From assembly GCA_903839875.1 (NCBI GenBank), contig CAIMDZ010000011.1, positions 1-55,393 on the forward strand: a stretch of DNA of 55,393 nucleotides. The letters are read 5' to 3'. A program made the position numbers and the translations under genes. Within the stretch, counting starts at the first letter, position 1. Every line of letters begins with the position of its first letter. Below, one piece after another: positions 34,001 to 41,835 of this stretch. This DNA comes from an uncultured Bacteroidota bacterium (GTDB lineage: Bacteria > Bacteroidota > Bacteroidia > Chitinophagales > Chitinophagaceae). The notes below the pieces were generated by a model that was not told the origin of the DNA, made no database searches, and worked only from the letters and a program-made list of their open reading frames with translations.

Positions 34001-34113
34001 AGCGTTAACGAACTGTCTGTACAGCTACTTGCAGGTCCGGTGATAGTGCCAATCTGTCCAAACGAACAAACAGAAATAAATAACCCAATCAGGGTAGTAT
34101 AGATATTTTTCAT
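28057..34113 (-). CDS. Giant T9SS-secreted repeat protein, 2018 aa
   Basis: The signal peptide is MKNIYTTLIGLFISVCSFG. A BIG2-like Ig domain (about 25-85) is followed by seven repeats of about 80-85 aa of the form YTVTGGGSFC...GVHIYLSGS...GINYQLY, each with a second Cys near its end. The middle (about 690-1200) holds Ig-like, PKD-like (FGDGTSGYDH, THTYALPGTY) and DUF11/DUF7619-like domains (YDPNEMSVSP, YTINFENTGND). Two more BIG2-like domains and four more 85-aa repeats follow. The C terminus is a type A T9SS sorting domain (GIYPNPNKGVFTIKG, closing RGVYLLNLKGGEGVRVFRVLVE-like strand), so the protein is exported and attached to the cell surface. A role as adhesin or gliding/biofilm filament is likely by analogy. 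An ECF-type promoter lies 37 bp upstream. Confidence 0.9.
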   Translation of the reverse strand: MKNIYTTLIGLFISVCSFGQIGTITGPASSCTDSSLTLSDATPGGTWSCGSPAIATVGSTTGIVTGVSAGVAVITYTVGAGNVTALVTVNPAPAAYIVTGGGSFCAGGTGVHIGLSYSDAGINYQLWNGGPVGVPVAGTNSGLDFGLLTAPGTYTVTATNPTTGCTSNMTGTANVAINPLPTAYTLSGGVSGCTASHIILSGSDLGTTYQLFTGGIAVGSPVAGSGSSVDFGLGTFTGIYTATSTNGATGCTRAMSGSATVSIPVGIFDVIGGGGFCTGGTGVHIGLDFSGSGVNYQLMRGSTAVLSPFAGTGGPIDFGLFTTNGIYKVIATNPSTGCTDTMADSAVITSGVTPTVYTVTGGGSSCGATSHIYLSGSQTGVSYQLYMGTTTVGTPVAGTGAALDFGVQTINGTYTASANSFGCYNAMSGSATIITDPVVYSITGGGLFCTGGPGVHIGLASSQAAIIYSLYLGTALVSTLTGTGAALDFGLQTATGAYHITANNSYSGCTDTMAGTATIATGTPPPSFTVTGGGGSCPGSAIYLSGSTYLATYEVFRDGSSTGTTVAGSGGSIYLGYFTTPGLYTVTATIGSGCTLTMTGSATITATGVTTFNLNGGGAYCSGPAPHIYLSGSQTGVLYKLYDMYNNLVDTITGTGSALDFGAYTAPGFYRATSLNTTTGCGVSMNGQAKIEPAPGTCSGVPYAGDASTNDWPPLCAGKSLSLFLSGVVLCGTTYQWQSSPNSTTWTNIPGATGFSYTHTPTASFYYRCVVTCTSSGLSANSGYIFIKINNRISYYGGYTPGSCGSPHFQLNTCSADTSYHVRTWFGDGTSGYDHVSSYTTGYLDVTHTYALPGTYLIKQVLYDTTGPVDSISYSFENIYCKILSLAFYNDTNSNCIKDAGELATNFPIRIAIDTNGIPLDTLTGTSGLYYYASGGPGTVYGFRSVAFPGMHTTCPSSGVIYDTIQSTVDVYPTKYFALECDATSATDLAIKQWSWASSHELWGGIYITNTYCNPAPAVVTMHFSPHYTFRNAYPTPTSIVGNTVTWNLGSIHSASEYIYFNCDIPGSGWLIPGTDTVHADYKVAVVSSETDTTNNYVATVSGVYGPYDPNEMSVSPATNVIPCTPLHYTINFENTGNDIAKNIFVVDTLSDNLDPKTLQVEFASAQMNTGIYKAGSHYIAKFDFPHINLLDSSHHGKADGMVRYTIKTKPGLADGALIKNTAGIFFDDNPAVLTNTAVNVLGVSATNGQPTVCVGSHDTLSNNTAGGVWSVTNAHASIALVPGGCIVTGVTAGLDTIKYTVANSCTTRTVNKIVTINAAPSIGGTANVCMGSTATLSDPTTGGTWSNTNTSVSTISPSSGVVTAVAAGVDTIIYTIASGCKATKSITVSALPTVYTVTGGGSFCAGDTGAHVMLSESDAGVSYQLRLGSTSVGSAVAGTGSTLNLGVVTTGGTYTAIATNTTSGCSNNMLAGAVVNVNPLPAAYTVTGGGGYCVGDTGVHIRLSGSATGINYQLFSGGPVGGVVAGTGSLLDMGLQTTAGTYTIIATNPGTTCSRNMTSSASITINPLPTTFTVTGGGGYCAGDTGVHIYLSGSGAGIHYQLYHSGSPDGSALTGGGTALDFGVHTLAGTYTVVGTNPSTSCKSTMTSSVVININPLPSTYTVSGGGSFCADDTGRHIFLSGSATGINYQLYKGGVAVGGTTAGTGSGLDMGLYAAPGVYTVRAKNTITSCLSNMPGSAIMTVIPTVAPSVSIAVPGGNTICNGTLSGFTASSVNGGSAPDYLWKVNGVVSGTGSSYSYTPANGDVVKARLRSNTVCPGPDTAIASVVMTVIPLNIPFVAITANPGFTLTPGQTVTLTAGVTNCSSAPSFQWIINTTPVPGATNSIYITNMLYDNDSVTCQVSCSGLCGHEGFNSVRINVNSTGIKDPGGFMGMVGIYPNPNKGVFTIKGKTGLLNDEEMDVTLTDLLGQVVYAKKMMVHSGAIDEQVVCEHTLARGVYLLNLKGGEGVRVFRVLVE

Positions 34114-34149
34114 ACAGGTGGGATTAAAATAAAGTATCAGTTATAAAGA

Positions 34150-34177
34150 TAGGCGCAATATTCATTAACAATGTTAG
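34150..34177 (-). promoter_or_regulatory. ECF-type promoter of the 2018-aa T9SS gene
   Basis: On the minus strand CTAACATT (34177-34170), 14 bases, CGCCTA (34155-34150). The gene starts 37 bp downstream of the -10, a usual leader length. Blocks and spacing are identical to those before the sigma operon. Confidence 0.6.
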
Positions 34178-34354
34178 TAAATGTCAAATAATATTTATTA
34201 TCCGCATTTATTCAGATCAAATTCCACACCCATTTATGCCGTAACTAAAACAAGATATGACATGATGTTACTCCCACAAATCTTCACACCCGCGCAATCA
34301 GCGAAATCCCTTAATCAGTTTAATCCGTGGTTCAGACAACATCGAGCAGGACAA

Positions 34355-34407
34355 CTCGCGCCTACGCTACATCTCCTCTCCTTCGGAGAGGCCGGGGAGA
34401 GGTCTCT
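34355..34407. repeat. Single copy of the UUCG-hairpin repeat
   Basis: Same unit as at 27843-28055 (CTCGCGCC start, CTCTCCTTCGGAGAG hairpin, GCCGGGGAGAGG). It ends at the stop codon of the 1376-aa T9SS gene (34408), in the same relative place as the array behind the 2018-aa gene. Confidence 0.75.
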
Positions 34408-37400
34408 TTACTCCACCACAAACCTAAACACAACCCGCTCATCACCCGCCTGCAGACTCAGCATATAAACACCCTTCGACAGGACGTTATCCGGTCTTAT
34501 ATGTTCATTAATAAATCCATTTACAGGCACTATATGGTTTCGGTAAACCAACTGTCCCATCATATTCATAACCTCAATGGTCACCCCCTCATTCCCCGTC
34601 ATGCCTGTTTTACCTCTTAAAGTAAAATCACCCTTATTCGGGTTAGGGAACAAAGCCATTTGTCCTTTCTTATTCAGATTTTGTACACCCACATTTCCCA
34701 CAGTAATGATAAATGAATTGAATGTGGAAAACTTACAGATATCATTGCCGGTTGCCACGCAGGTAACCGAATCATTATTAACAAGCGTACTGGTGATAAA
34801 GGTATCTGTTGTTGCCCCTGAGATTGGTGCGCCGTTCAGCAGCCATTGGAAGGTTGGCATCGGCCCGATACCGCCAACTGTTGCAACAAAAGTGTCAGCC
34901 ATGCCCGCTGTAATAAATATCCCGGGATAGGCATCCAGCGTTATGGGCGGCACATAAGGATCAATAACAATCAGCAGCTCAGACTTCACTGCTGTATCCG
35001 GTAATGGGCACTGTATACTGCTCGTCATTGTAACGGAAACAACATCACCATTTACAGGCGTAGCAAGGTAGTAGGTAGCCCCGGTATCTGCAAAAGCGCT
35101 GTTCAGATACCATTTATAGGCAGGAGTAGTGCCACCGTATACCGGATGAGCGGTAAATGTAGGATTATCATAAGAGCATACCGAATCCCCGGTTCCGGTA
35201 TTCGAAGTAATAGTTACCCCCGGCGCCACTACCGGGTTAATGGAAATAGTTTTGGTTGCTGTTTTAGCAGCACATGCATTCGATAGCGTATAATTTATAG
35301 TATCAAGGCCTGCGCCTATTCCGGTTACCAGTCCTTTTACAACCGCAGCTGTGCCATTGCTGCTGCCCCAGGCGCCAAACTGGCTCAGATCGTTCAGTTG
35401 TATACTTGATCCGTTGCATACATTCGTTGGCCCAGTGATTGGGCTGATGCCTATGATGTTTCCAACCGTATTTGTAAGCACAGGTCTGTTATCATCAAAA
35501 TAAATACTGGCACGATTGAATATCGTTGACCCGTCCGCCAGCCCTTGTTTTGATTTTACAGAGAATACTACCATACCATTGCATTGGTTGTGGTGGCTGC
35601 TGTCCGGCAGGTTTATGTGCGGGAAGTCAAACTTCACCACTGTATGTCCGCTGAAATGCTGTATAGCCATATTCATCACTGCCGATGCGGTAACCACCTT
35701 AATACTGTGCGGGTCCACATTGTCAGGTAAAGTATCTATTACCGAAATATTGCCGGCTGCAGCATTGCCGGTATTTTCAAAGTTGATGGTGTATTGCAGG
35801 GGAGTGCATGGTATTACATAACCTTTTGGAGACACCGAAATATTATTGGGGTCATAAGATGACATAATAGTATCTACACGCTCCACAAAATTATCCGACG
35901 AATCAAAATCCCCTACGGTAGGCGTAATCCTGTAGCTGGAATACACGGTATCGCCGGTGGTTAAGAATGGCCCGGTTATGCCCAGCGTATAATAGATAGC
36001 AGGCACAGCGCCTGAATTATATACTGACAAGGGAGGCAGGTGCCACGTTACGGTTTGCCCGCTTACTGAAAAAGGTGCAGGATAAGAACTTACAAAATTA
36101 TACTTAGGGCTCACATACATGGTCACTACTGCCGCTTCCGGCGTGCAGAATTTATTATAGAAATTGATTACTCCGTTTGCAACGTGTCTTGCGCAAAGCA
36201 TGTTTGCCTGTATCCCAAGGTTGAAATTCACAGAAGAACTGCAATTAAAACCTATGTATTTAGGGCTGTAGGTATTTACAAAAGAGTTGATCGTGTCATA
36301 AATGATACCGGTTGTCGGGCAGCTTAAATGCAGGCCTGTATCATGTGCTATCACTATGAACCTGTAAATGGTTTCTGTATCGCCAAGCGCTTTGTAATAA
36401 AATCCATTCCAAGATGTAATGGTATCAATCGCTACTCCATTAGAATCCACTTCTGTTGTCACCGGCCCGTTGTTCCATCCGTCACCAATGTCAAACACAC
36501 AGTTGTTGTTGGCATCGTAATAAAAGAAAACAGGCAGTGTGCGGCAATAGTTGTAATTAAATGAAAAAGTAGTAGAATCCTGTACCGAAGTGCCGCTGCG
36601 CAGTAGTTGCTTAACGGAATAAGTACCCGGATAGTTGTAGGTGTGAAAAATATCAGCGCTGGCCGATGAGTCAGGCAAGTAGGTTGAAAGGTGGGTGCTG
36701 TCCGATGTCCCGTCTCCGTAATAGGTCAGCACATTTGTCCCCGGTGCTATGCCGCAGGTGTTAAGATGCATATCAGGCCCGTTGCAGAAAGTAGACGGTG
36801 TGTTGATGATGCTTTGTGAGGTAATATGGTTAAATACGGTCACATGCGTTCCTGCTGAATAAGCAAATAATCCCGTCGAAAAACAAGTGAGTTTGCACCG
36901 GTAGTATATATTCGATTGCGGATGTACAGTAATTGAATCATGGTTGGTGCCCGGCATTGCCGACCACGCAAGGCTGTCCGCTGAATATTGCCATTGGTAT
37001 GAAGTGCCGCAGGTGTTGGTATATCCTGATAAGTAAAGCAAGTCGGCATTCCCGCTGCATACCGATGCCAGTGAAGCATGCGCTGTTCCTGCTGTTGGTG
37101 TTCCTGTACATGAAGAGGTAACATTTACAGTATAGGTTGATACACAGCCTGTGGAATAAGAATTACAGGTAATAACAGTTGTTCCCGGATATACTGCAGT
37201 AACAGTACCGGACATAAAACCGCTAACGATAGTTGCAACTGCAGTATTGCTGCTGGTCCATGAGCCATTGATGCTTGTGTTTAATGTTATAGTTGCTGTA
37301 GCACACACGCTGGCAGGCCCTGTAATTACCGGTGGAGGATCAATAGTTAAATTGGTGACAGCGCTGCATCCGGCAACTGTATAGCTTATGGGCGCTGTTC

Positions 37401-38538
37401 CTGCACCTGCACCCACTGCAATCCCGCTGGATGTCCCTATCGTGGCAACTGCTGTATTACCACTTGTCCATACACCGCCTGTTGTAACGTCGTGAAGGGT
37501 AGATACCGCTCCTCCGCAAATACTGGTGATACCTGTTATAGAGGCAGGTGCCGCATGCACAGTCACTGTCATACTCGCTGCCCCGCAGGTTCCGCCAACA
37601 GTATAGCTTATGGAGGTCGTTCCTGCCGATACGCCAATAATGGTACCCGAAGACGAACCAATGGTTGCAACCGCAGGGTTGCTGCTCGTCCATGTTCCGC
37701 CGCCCGAGGCATCGGTTAATGTCACAGGTGCTCCGGTGCAGATACTTGATGGCCCGCTGATAGGTAATACCAGGTTGATCACACTCAGGCTCGATGTTGC
37801 CCTGCAACCGGTAGTCAGGGTATAAGAAATAGTAGTACTTCCTGCCGCAACTCCGGAGGCAGTACCTGTAGAGCCTATAGTTGCTGCCGATGGGGTACTA
37901 CTGCTCCATGTGCCGCCGGGTGTTGGGTCTGTCAGTAATACGGTCGAACCCACGCACACACTGCTTGGCCCCACTATAGGGCTGGGTGCAGGTAATGAAG
38001 TTATGGTGGCGGTTCCGGTCATACTATTCCAGCAACCTGTAACTGTATTCGTCGCCGCTACGGTATAGGTTCCGGGAATGGTATTCGCCCCCATGTCCAG
38101 TAAGGCCCCTGTGCCGGCAACCGGTGCACCCATTGGTGAGCCCGTCATGTATAGCTGGTAACTGTATCCCGGCGTTTGTGAACTGCTCACATAAATGTGC
38201 ACTCCCGGCCCTGCTGGGCATACACTTCCGCTTCCCGCAAGGAATACCGTATAAGAGGTCGGCAGGGGGTTAATGGTTACTAAAGAGGTAACAGTGCCTG
38301 TGCCTGTTGTATAACTAATAGTTGCTGTGCCGGTTGCCACTCCGGTTACAATCCCTGATGACGATCCCACCGTTGCAATAGCAATATTGCTGCTGCTCCA
38401 TGTTCCGCCTGATGTTGCATCAGTCAGGTGGCTTGTGTCATTCAGGCATATGGTGATCCTGCCTGTTATCGGCCCTGGCACCGCGAATGAGGCAAATGAA
38501 ATGAGTAAAGCGATTATTGAGAGGTTAATATGCTTCAT
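34408..38538 (-). CDS. Large T9SS-secreted Ig-repeat protein, 1376 aa
   Basis: A paralogue of the 2018-aa gene product with a signal peptide (MKHINLSIIALLISFASFA). The N-terminal half is mostly BIG2-like Ig domains (GGTWSSSNIAIATVGSSSGI and following forms) with only one unit of the 85-aa Gly-rich type (about 90-170). The middle has Ig-like, PKD-like (YYGDGTSDSTH, FHTYNYPGTY) and DUF11/DUF7619-like domains (YDPNNISVSP, YTINFENTGNA). The end is a T9SS sorting domain (ALFPNPNKGDFTLRG, SKGVYMLSLQAGDERVVFRFVVE-like close). It is surface exposed, probably adhesive. Its promoter carries the ECF pair at 38634-38661, leaving a leader of about 90 nt. Confidence 0.9.
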   Translation of the reverse strand: MKHINLSIIALLISFASFAVPGPITGRITICLNDTSHLTDATSGGTWSSSNIAIATVGSSSGIVTGVATGTATISYTTGTGTVTSLVTINPLPTSYTVFLAGSGSVCPAGPGVHIYVSSSQTPGYSYQLYMTGSPMGAPVAGTGALLDMGANTIPGTYTVAATNTVTGCWNSMTGTATITSLPAPSPIVGPSSVCVGSTVLLTDPTPGGTWSSSTPSAATIGSTGTASGVAAGSTTISYTLTTGCRATSSLSVINLVLPISGPSSICTGAPVTLTDASGGGTWTSSNPAVATIGSSSGTIIGVSAGTTSISYTVGGTCGAASMTVTVHAAPASITGITSICGGAVSTLHDVTTGGVWTSGNTAVATIGTSSGIAVGAGAGTAPISYTVAGCSAVTNLTIDPPPVITGPASVCATATITLNTSINGSWTSSNTAVATIVSGFMSGTVTAVYPGTTVITCNSYSTGCVSTYTVNVTSSCTGTPTAGTAHASLASVCSGNADLLYLSGYTNTCGTSYQWQYSADSLAWSAMPGTNHDSITVHPQSNIYYRCKLTCFSTGLFAYSAGTHVTVFNHITSQSIINTPSTFCNGPDMHLNTCGIAPGTNVLTYYGDGTSDSTHLSTYLPDSSASADIFHTYNYPGTYSVKQLLRSGTSVQDSTTFSFNYNYCRTLPVFFYYDANNNCVFDIGDGWNNGPVTTEVDSNGVAIDTITSWNGFYYKALGDTETIYRFIVIAHDTGLHLSCPTTGIIYDTINSFVNTYSPKYIGFNCSSSVNFNLGIQANMLCARHVANGVINFYNKFCTPEAAVVTMYVSPKYNFVSSYPAPFSVSGQTVTWHLPPLSVYNSGAVPAIYYTLGITGPFLTTGDTVYSSYRITPTVGDFDSSDNFVERVDTIMSSYDPNNISVSPKGYVIPCTPLQYTINFENTGNAAAGNISVIDTLPDNVDPHSIKVVTASAVMNMAIQHFSGHTVVKFDFPHINLPDSSHHNQCNGMVVFSVKSKQGLADGSTIFNRASIYFDDNRPVLTNTVGNIIGISPITGPTNVCNGSSIQLNDLSQFGAWGSSNGTAAVVKGLVTGIGAGLDTINYTLSNACAAKTATKTISINPVVAPGVTITSNTGTGDSVCSYDNPTFTAHPVYGGTTPAYKWYLNSAFADTGATYYLATPVNGDVVSVTMTSSIQCPLPDTAVKSELLIVIDPYVPPITLDAYPGIFITAGMADTFVATVGGIGPMPTFQWLLNGAPISGATTDTFITSTLVNNDSVTCVATGNDICKFSTFNSFIITVGNVGVQNLNKKGQMALFPNPNKGDFTLRGKTGMTGNEGVTIEVMNMMGQLVYRNHIVPVNGFINEHIRPDNVLSKGVYMLSLQAGDERVVFRFVVE

Positions 38539-38633
38539 AAGGTGCGAATTTACATTATAATTGTTTCAAAATAATCTGTTGCCCAAAGTCGTTAATTTAG
38601 GCATTTACACTTTTATAAGCTATCTCCTATTAT

Positions 38634-38661
38634 TAGGCGTACTATTTTGTTAAAATGTTAG
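38634..38661 (-). promoter_or_regulatory. ECF-type promoter of the 1376-aa T9SS gene
   Basis: On the minus strand CTAACATT (38661-38654), 14 bases, CGCCTA (38639-38634). Third copy of the pair in the window. The remainder of 38662-38947, between this and the divergent T9SS gene, shows no gene and no copy of the pair facing the other way. Confidence 0.6.
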
Positions 38662-38947
38662 GGTAAAATAAAAGATGTAATCCCGCCAATTGCTGGTATT
38701 ATACATGTGGTAAATTTGTTAATTGTATTGAGGGAGCAAAATAGATAACTGTCGTGGTAGCCTGTCCCGATTCTTAGGTAAGCCGCGCCGAACAATGACT
38801 ATTGAGCAATATTCTTAGATTGATCATTGCTTTATAGTCACAAGTATCCTTTGTGGACAATAATATTTCTCATCCTTTCTTTTTATTCATTAATAAATCA
38901 ATAATCCATATTTTTACAGAAGTATAATTCCATCAAACAATCCAATT

Positions 38948-40624
38948 ATGAAAAAAATATACTTATTGCTGCTGTTTGTTGCCGCTGCATTTCAGGGCTT
39001 TTCACAAACTGCGGCATCCTACATTTTCTCGGTAGTTCCCGGAACAACCTATACCAGCATTGCCTCGGCCCCAGGAGTTGTTACGGCAAGCCTCGCCTGC
39101 GATGATTGTAATCTCGGCAGCATCCCGATTGGTTTTACGTTCAGATTCTGCGGCACTAATTATACAACCCTTGCCGCTTCATCCAACGGATTTATTTCAC
39201 TCTCCAATTTATCTTCAGCTCCGTTTACGGTAAATGCTACCAACATTACCGGCCCCGGCTTCCTCATGCCTTACTGGTCTGACCTTACCGGATTAGGTTC
39301 CCCGGCTCCTGCCGCTTATTATATTACAACCGGCTCCGCCCCCAACAGAGTGTTCACTTTCCAGTGGAAGAATTTTCTGAAGACAGGTACAACCTGGCCT
39401 GCGAATGTCCAGGTAAAATTATACGAAACCACCAACGCCATTGAATATTGCTATGGCACCTTCACCAATACTATTACGCCTGCAAGCGTAGGTATTGCCA
39501 ACAGCACCACCGACTGGCAGAATTTAAATACGTTAAGCGGCACGCCTGTTTCATCTTCTTCTACGTTTACTAATAATCCTGCCGGCCTGCCCGACAGCAC
39601 ACAAACATTCCGGTGGATGCCTCCCTGCTCCGGTACGCCTATAGCAGGCACGGTCAGTGCCTCGCTTACTGCCGGTTGTGTTAACTATACTTCATTACTT
39701 ACATTGACCGGTGGTGTTCCGCCCTACACACCCGGCATTTCCTACGAGTGGAAAAGCTCTCCCAATGGTACCTCATGGAGTGTGGTGCCGGGTGCCACAA
39801 ACCCTGCTTATACCGCTACGGTAACTGCAACCGTTTATTACCATATCATTACATCCTGCAGTTACAGCGGACTCACAAATGTTACTCCGCCGGTCCTTTT
39901 ATCTTTTAACGCGCCCGGCGCCATCTCCGGCCCCGATACTATTTGCGTGGGTAGTACAGGTACATTTTCAGATACTACGTCAGGCGGCATCTGGAGCAGC
40001 AGCAATACCGGTGTGGCCATCATAGGTGCAGTTGGAAGCGTCATGGGTGTATCCGCAGGAACTGTTACCATTACTTTTACGCACGGAGGTTGTTTTGCAA
40101 CCAGATCATTGTATGTCAGCAGCGGTCCTGATCCCGGTGTTATTACCGGCAATTACTTACTATGCGCCACCCCCACCACTTTCACCGAAACCGTTCCAGG
40201 CGGTACATGGGGAGTTACTAATACTTCTATCGCGGGAGTATCAACCGGAGGCGCTGCTTACGCAATCCTTCCCGGTCTCGATACCATAACTTATACCTTA
40301 AGCAATACCTGCGGTACATCCGTTACCAAATTTCCTGTCAATACCACTCCATGCCTTACCAATGTAAACATCCTGAATACTGCGGGTATGAATATCGAAG
40401 TGTATCCCAATCCCAATAACGGCACATTTACCTTCAAAGCAGCTTCACTAAATGATGAACAAATAACGGTATCCCTTACCAATTTATCAGGCGCCCAATT
40501 AAGGCAATTCACCACCACCACAAACAAAACCACTGACCTAAAAACCACCCTTCCTGCCGGTATGTACTTCCTTACCGTACGTTCAAAGCAGGGTAGTGCG
40601 GTAGTAAAGGTTTTGGTAGAATAA
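38948..40624 (+). CDS. T9SS-secreted Ig-domain protein, 558 aa
   Basis: The signal peptide is MKKIYLLLLFVAAAFQGFSQ. The N-terminal 200 residues resemble the glycine/aromatic beta-sandwich found in many Bacteroidota surface proteins (GFTFRFCGTNYTTLAASSNG, MPYWSDLTG, FTFQWKNF). Two Ig-like or BIG2-like domains follow (SGPDTICVGSTGTFSDTTSG and a closer relative at about 395-455). The C terminus (about 478-558) is a type A T9SS sorting domain with VYPNPNNGTFTFKA and LPAGMYFLTVRSK. It is related to the two larger genes next door but lies on the other strand and lacks the ECF promoter pair, so it is probably regulated differently. Confidence 0.88.
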   Translation: MKKIYLLLLFVAAAFQGFSQTAASYIFSVVPGTTYTSIASAPGVVTASLACDDCNLGSIPIGFTFRFCGTNYTTLAASSNGFISLSNLSSAPFTVNATNITGPGFLMPYWSDLTGLGSPAPAAYYITTGSAPNRVFTFQWKNFLKTGTTWPANVQVKLYETTNAIEYCYGTFTNTITPASVGIANSTTDWQNLNTLSGTPVSSSSTFTNNPAGLPDSTQTFRWMPPCSGTPIAGTVSASLTAGCVNYTSLLTLTGGVPPYTPGISYEWKSSPNGTSWSVVPGATNPAYTATVTATVYYHIITSCSYSGLTNVTPPVLLSFNAPGAISGPDTICVGSTGTFSDTTSGGIWSSSNTGVAIIGAVGSVMGVSAGTVTITFTHGGCFATRSLYVSSGPDPGVITGNYLLCATPTTFTETVPGGTWGVTNTSIAGVSTGGAAYAILPGLDTITYTLSNTCGTSVTKFPVNTTPCLTNVNILNTAGMNIEVYPNPNNGTFTFKAASLNDEQITVSLTNLSGAQLRQFTTTTNKTTDLKTTLPAGMYFLTVRSKQGSAVVKVLVE

Positions 40625-40692
40625 TGGTTGTATTTCAATGCTTTGTCATCCGGGCATATGAAGAAATAATTGGTACCCTATAATTCAGTTTT

Positions 40693-40722
40693 GCAGTTGG
40701 CAGTTGGTAGTTGGCAATTGCC
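40693..40722. repeat. Degenerate CAGTTGGCAG short tandem repeat
   Basis: GCAGTTGGCAGTTGGTAGTT and the next bases are three to four imperfect copies of a 7-8-base unit. Related stretches occur at 44104-44153 (reverse orientation) and 54735-54770, each next to a gene end. Confidence 0.55.
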
Positions 40723-41661
40723 TGTGTTGCGAAGACTATGTTACTACCGGCAGACAGTCGCAAGGTATTGCCCCTTTATCATTGTCGCATTTTTCTATTT
40801 TTTTGCACACCTTACCTTTGATAATCAATCGTTTATCATAAATCATTGTCGTATCATTGTCGCACTTTTACCCCCTACTTTTTAAGTTCAATGGGCGATG
40901 CCACCCGATTACTATCGGGACTATTGGATTTAATTCGCCGCGTCGGATAGCATGTGTTTTTACTGTATTGTTATAATTTATAATTTATAACTGTAGTGGT
41001 TGGTTGAAAACTGCGGGAATAAAAAATTGTGTGCTGGTTTGTGATATTTAATTGATTTTCAATCAGTTGTATCTCAGACAATTTCCGGTTTCTTTCCGGT
41101 TGCTTCAGGAATCAGAAATGCGGCCGGAAGTAAAGTTATATATACCATAAATCCATACTGCTGAAAAAGCGGGACCTTGTGCCGGGACTTCACAGGAGAA
41201 TAAATCTTCAACAGCATCCTTATGCATTAGGCTTTTTTTGAACGTGGAGTGAACAAATATAAGATACAAATTTTAAATTACAAAATATAATTTATATGAT
41301 AGTGCAGTTTTGAGCTTATGATAGAAAGTTTTTTTGGTAGTAAGTGGTTGATGAGTATTTATTTAAATAATATAAAGTGGGGGAAAAGCGGACTAAGATT
41401 TATAGGATTAGAAGATTTTAAGATTCACATGTCACATATCATTGCCCCGTTAATGAGCAAAAGGTTTAGAAGCCCAACAATTCCCCCGTAACAAGCGTCC
41501 CGTTATACACAGCGGAATAAAAAACGCAGCATTTTTTATAAACAGAAACGCTGAAACCATTGTAAATACAGCATTTCATAAAAATAATTGTTTCATTTAT
41601 GCGGCATTATTTATGTCGTCATGTATAGGTAGCGCAATCCAATAGCGTCAGCTTGGTGTAC

Positions 41662-41708
41662 GCAAGGGAGGTCCTTGCATATTTGAGGACCAAGCGGACT
41701 CTTGGTCC
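41662..41708. other. Twin hairpins upstream of rhomboid
   Basis: GCAAGG (41662-41667) pairs with CCTTGC (41673-41678), and GGACCAAG (41687-41694) pairs perfectly with CTTGGTCC (41701-41708) around a 6-nt loop. Back-to-back hairpins of this size occur at ends of IS200/IS605-type elements and in REP sequences, but no such transposase is nearby. Confidence 0.45.
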
Positions 41709-41835
41709 AGTGAAAAATAATACAGCCCGGACAACAAACCTTGCTATTCTTCCGGTTACACCGGATAGAGGCGGGGTGGTTTTACTTTTCAAATTATTTG
41801 TCATTATCTTGCTGTTCTAATCTCAAAAAGTTCGT

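Larger units (their letters stand above)
40625..41835. other. 1.2-kb intergenic region without a supported gene
   Basis: Open frames here are short and of odd composition. Contents that can be named are the CAGTTGG repeats (40693-40722), a CCCGAT/ATCGGG hairpin at 40904-40919, and two adjacent hairpins at 41662-41708. It separates the T9SS gene from rhomboid and is unusually long for this gene-dense window. It may hold an untranslated RNA or remnants of mobile DNA. Confidence 0.4.
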
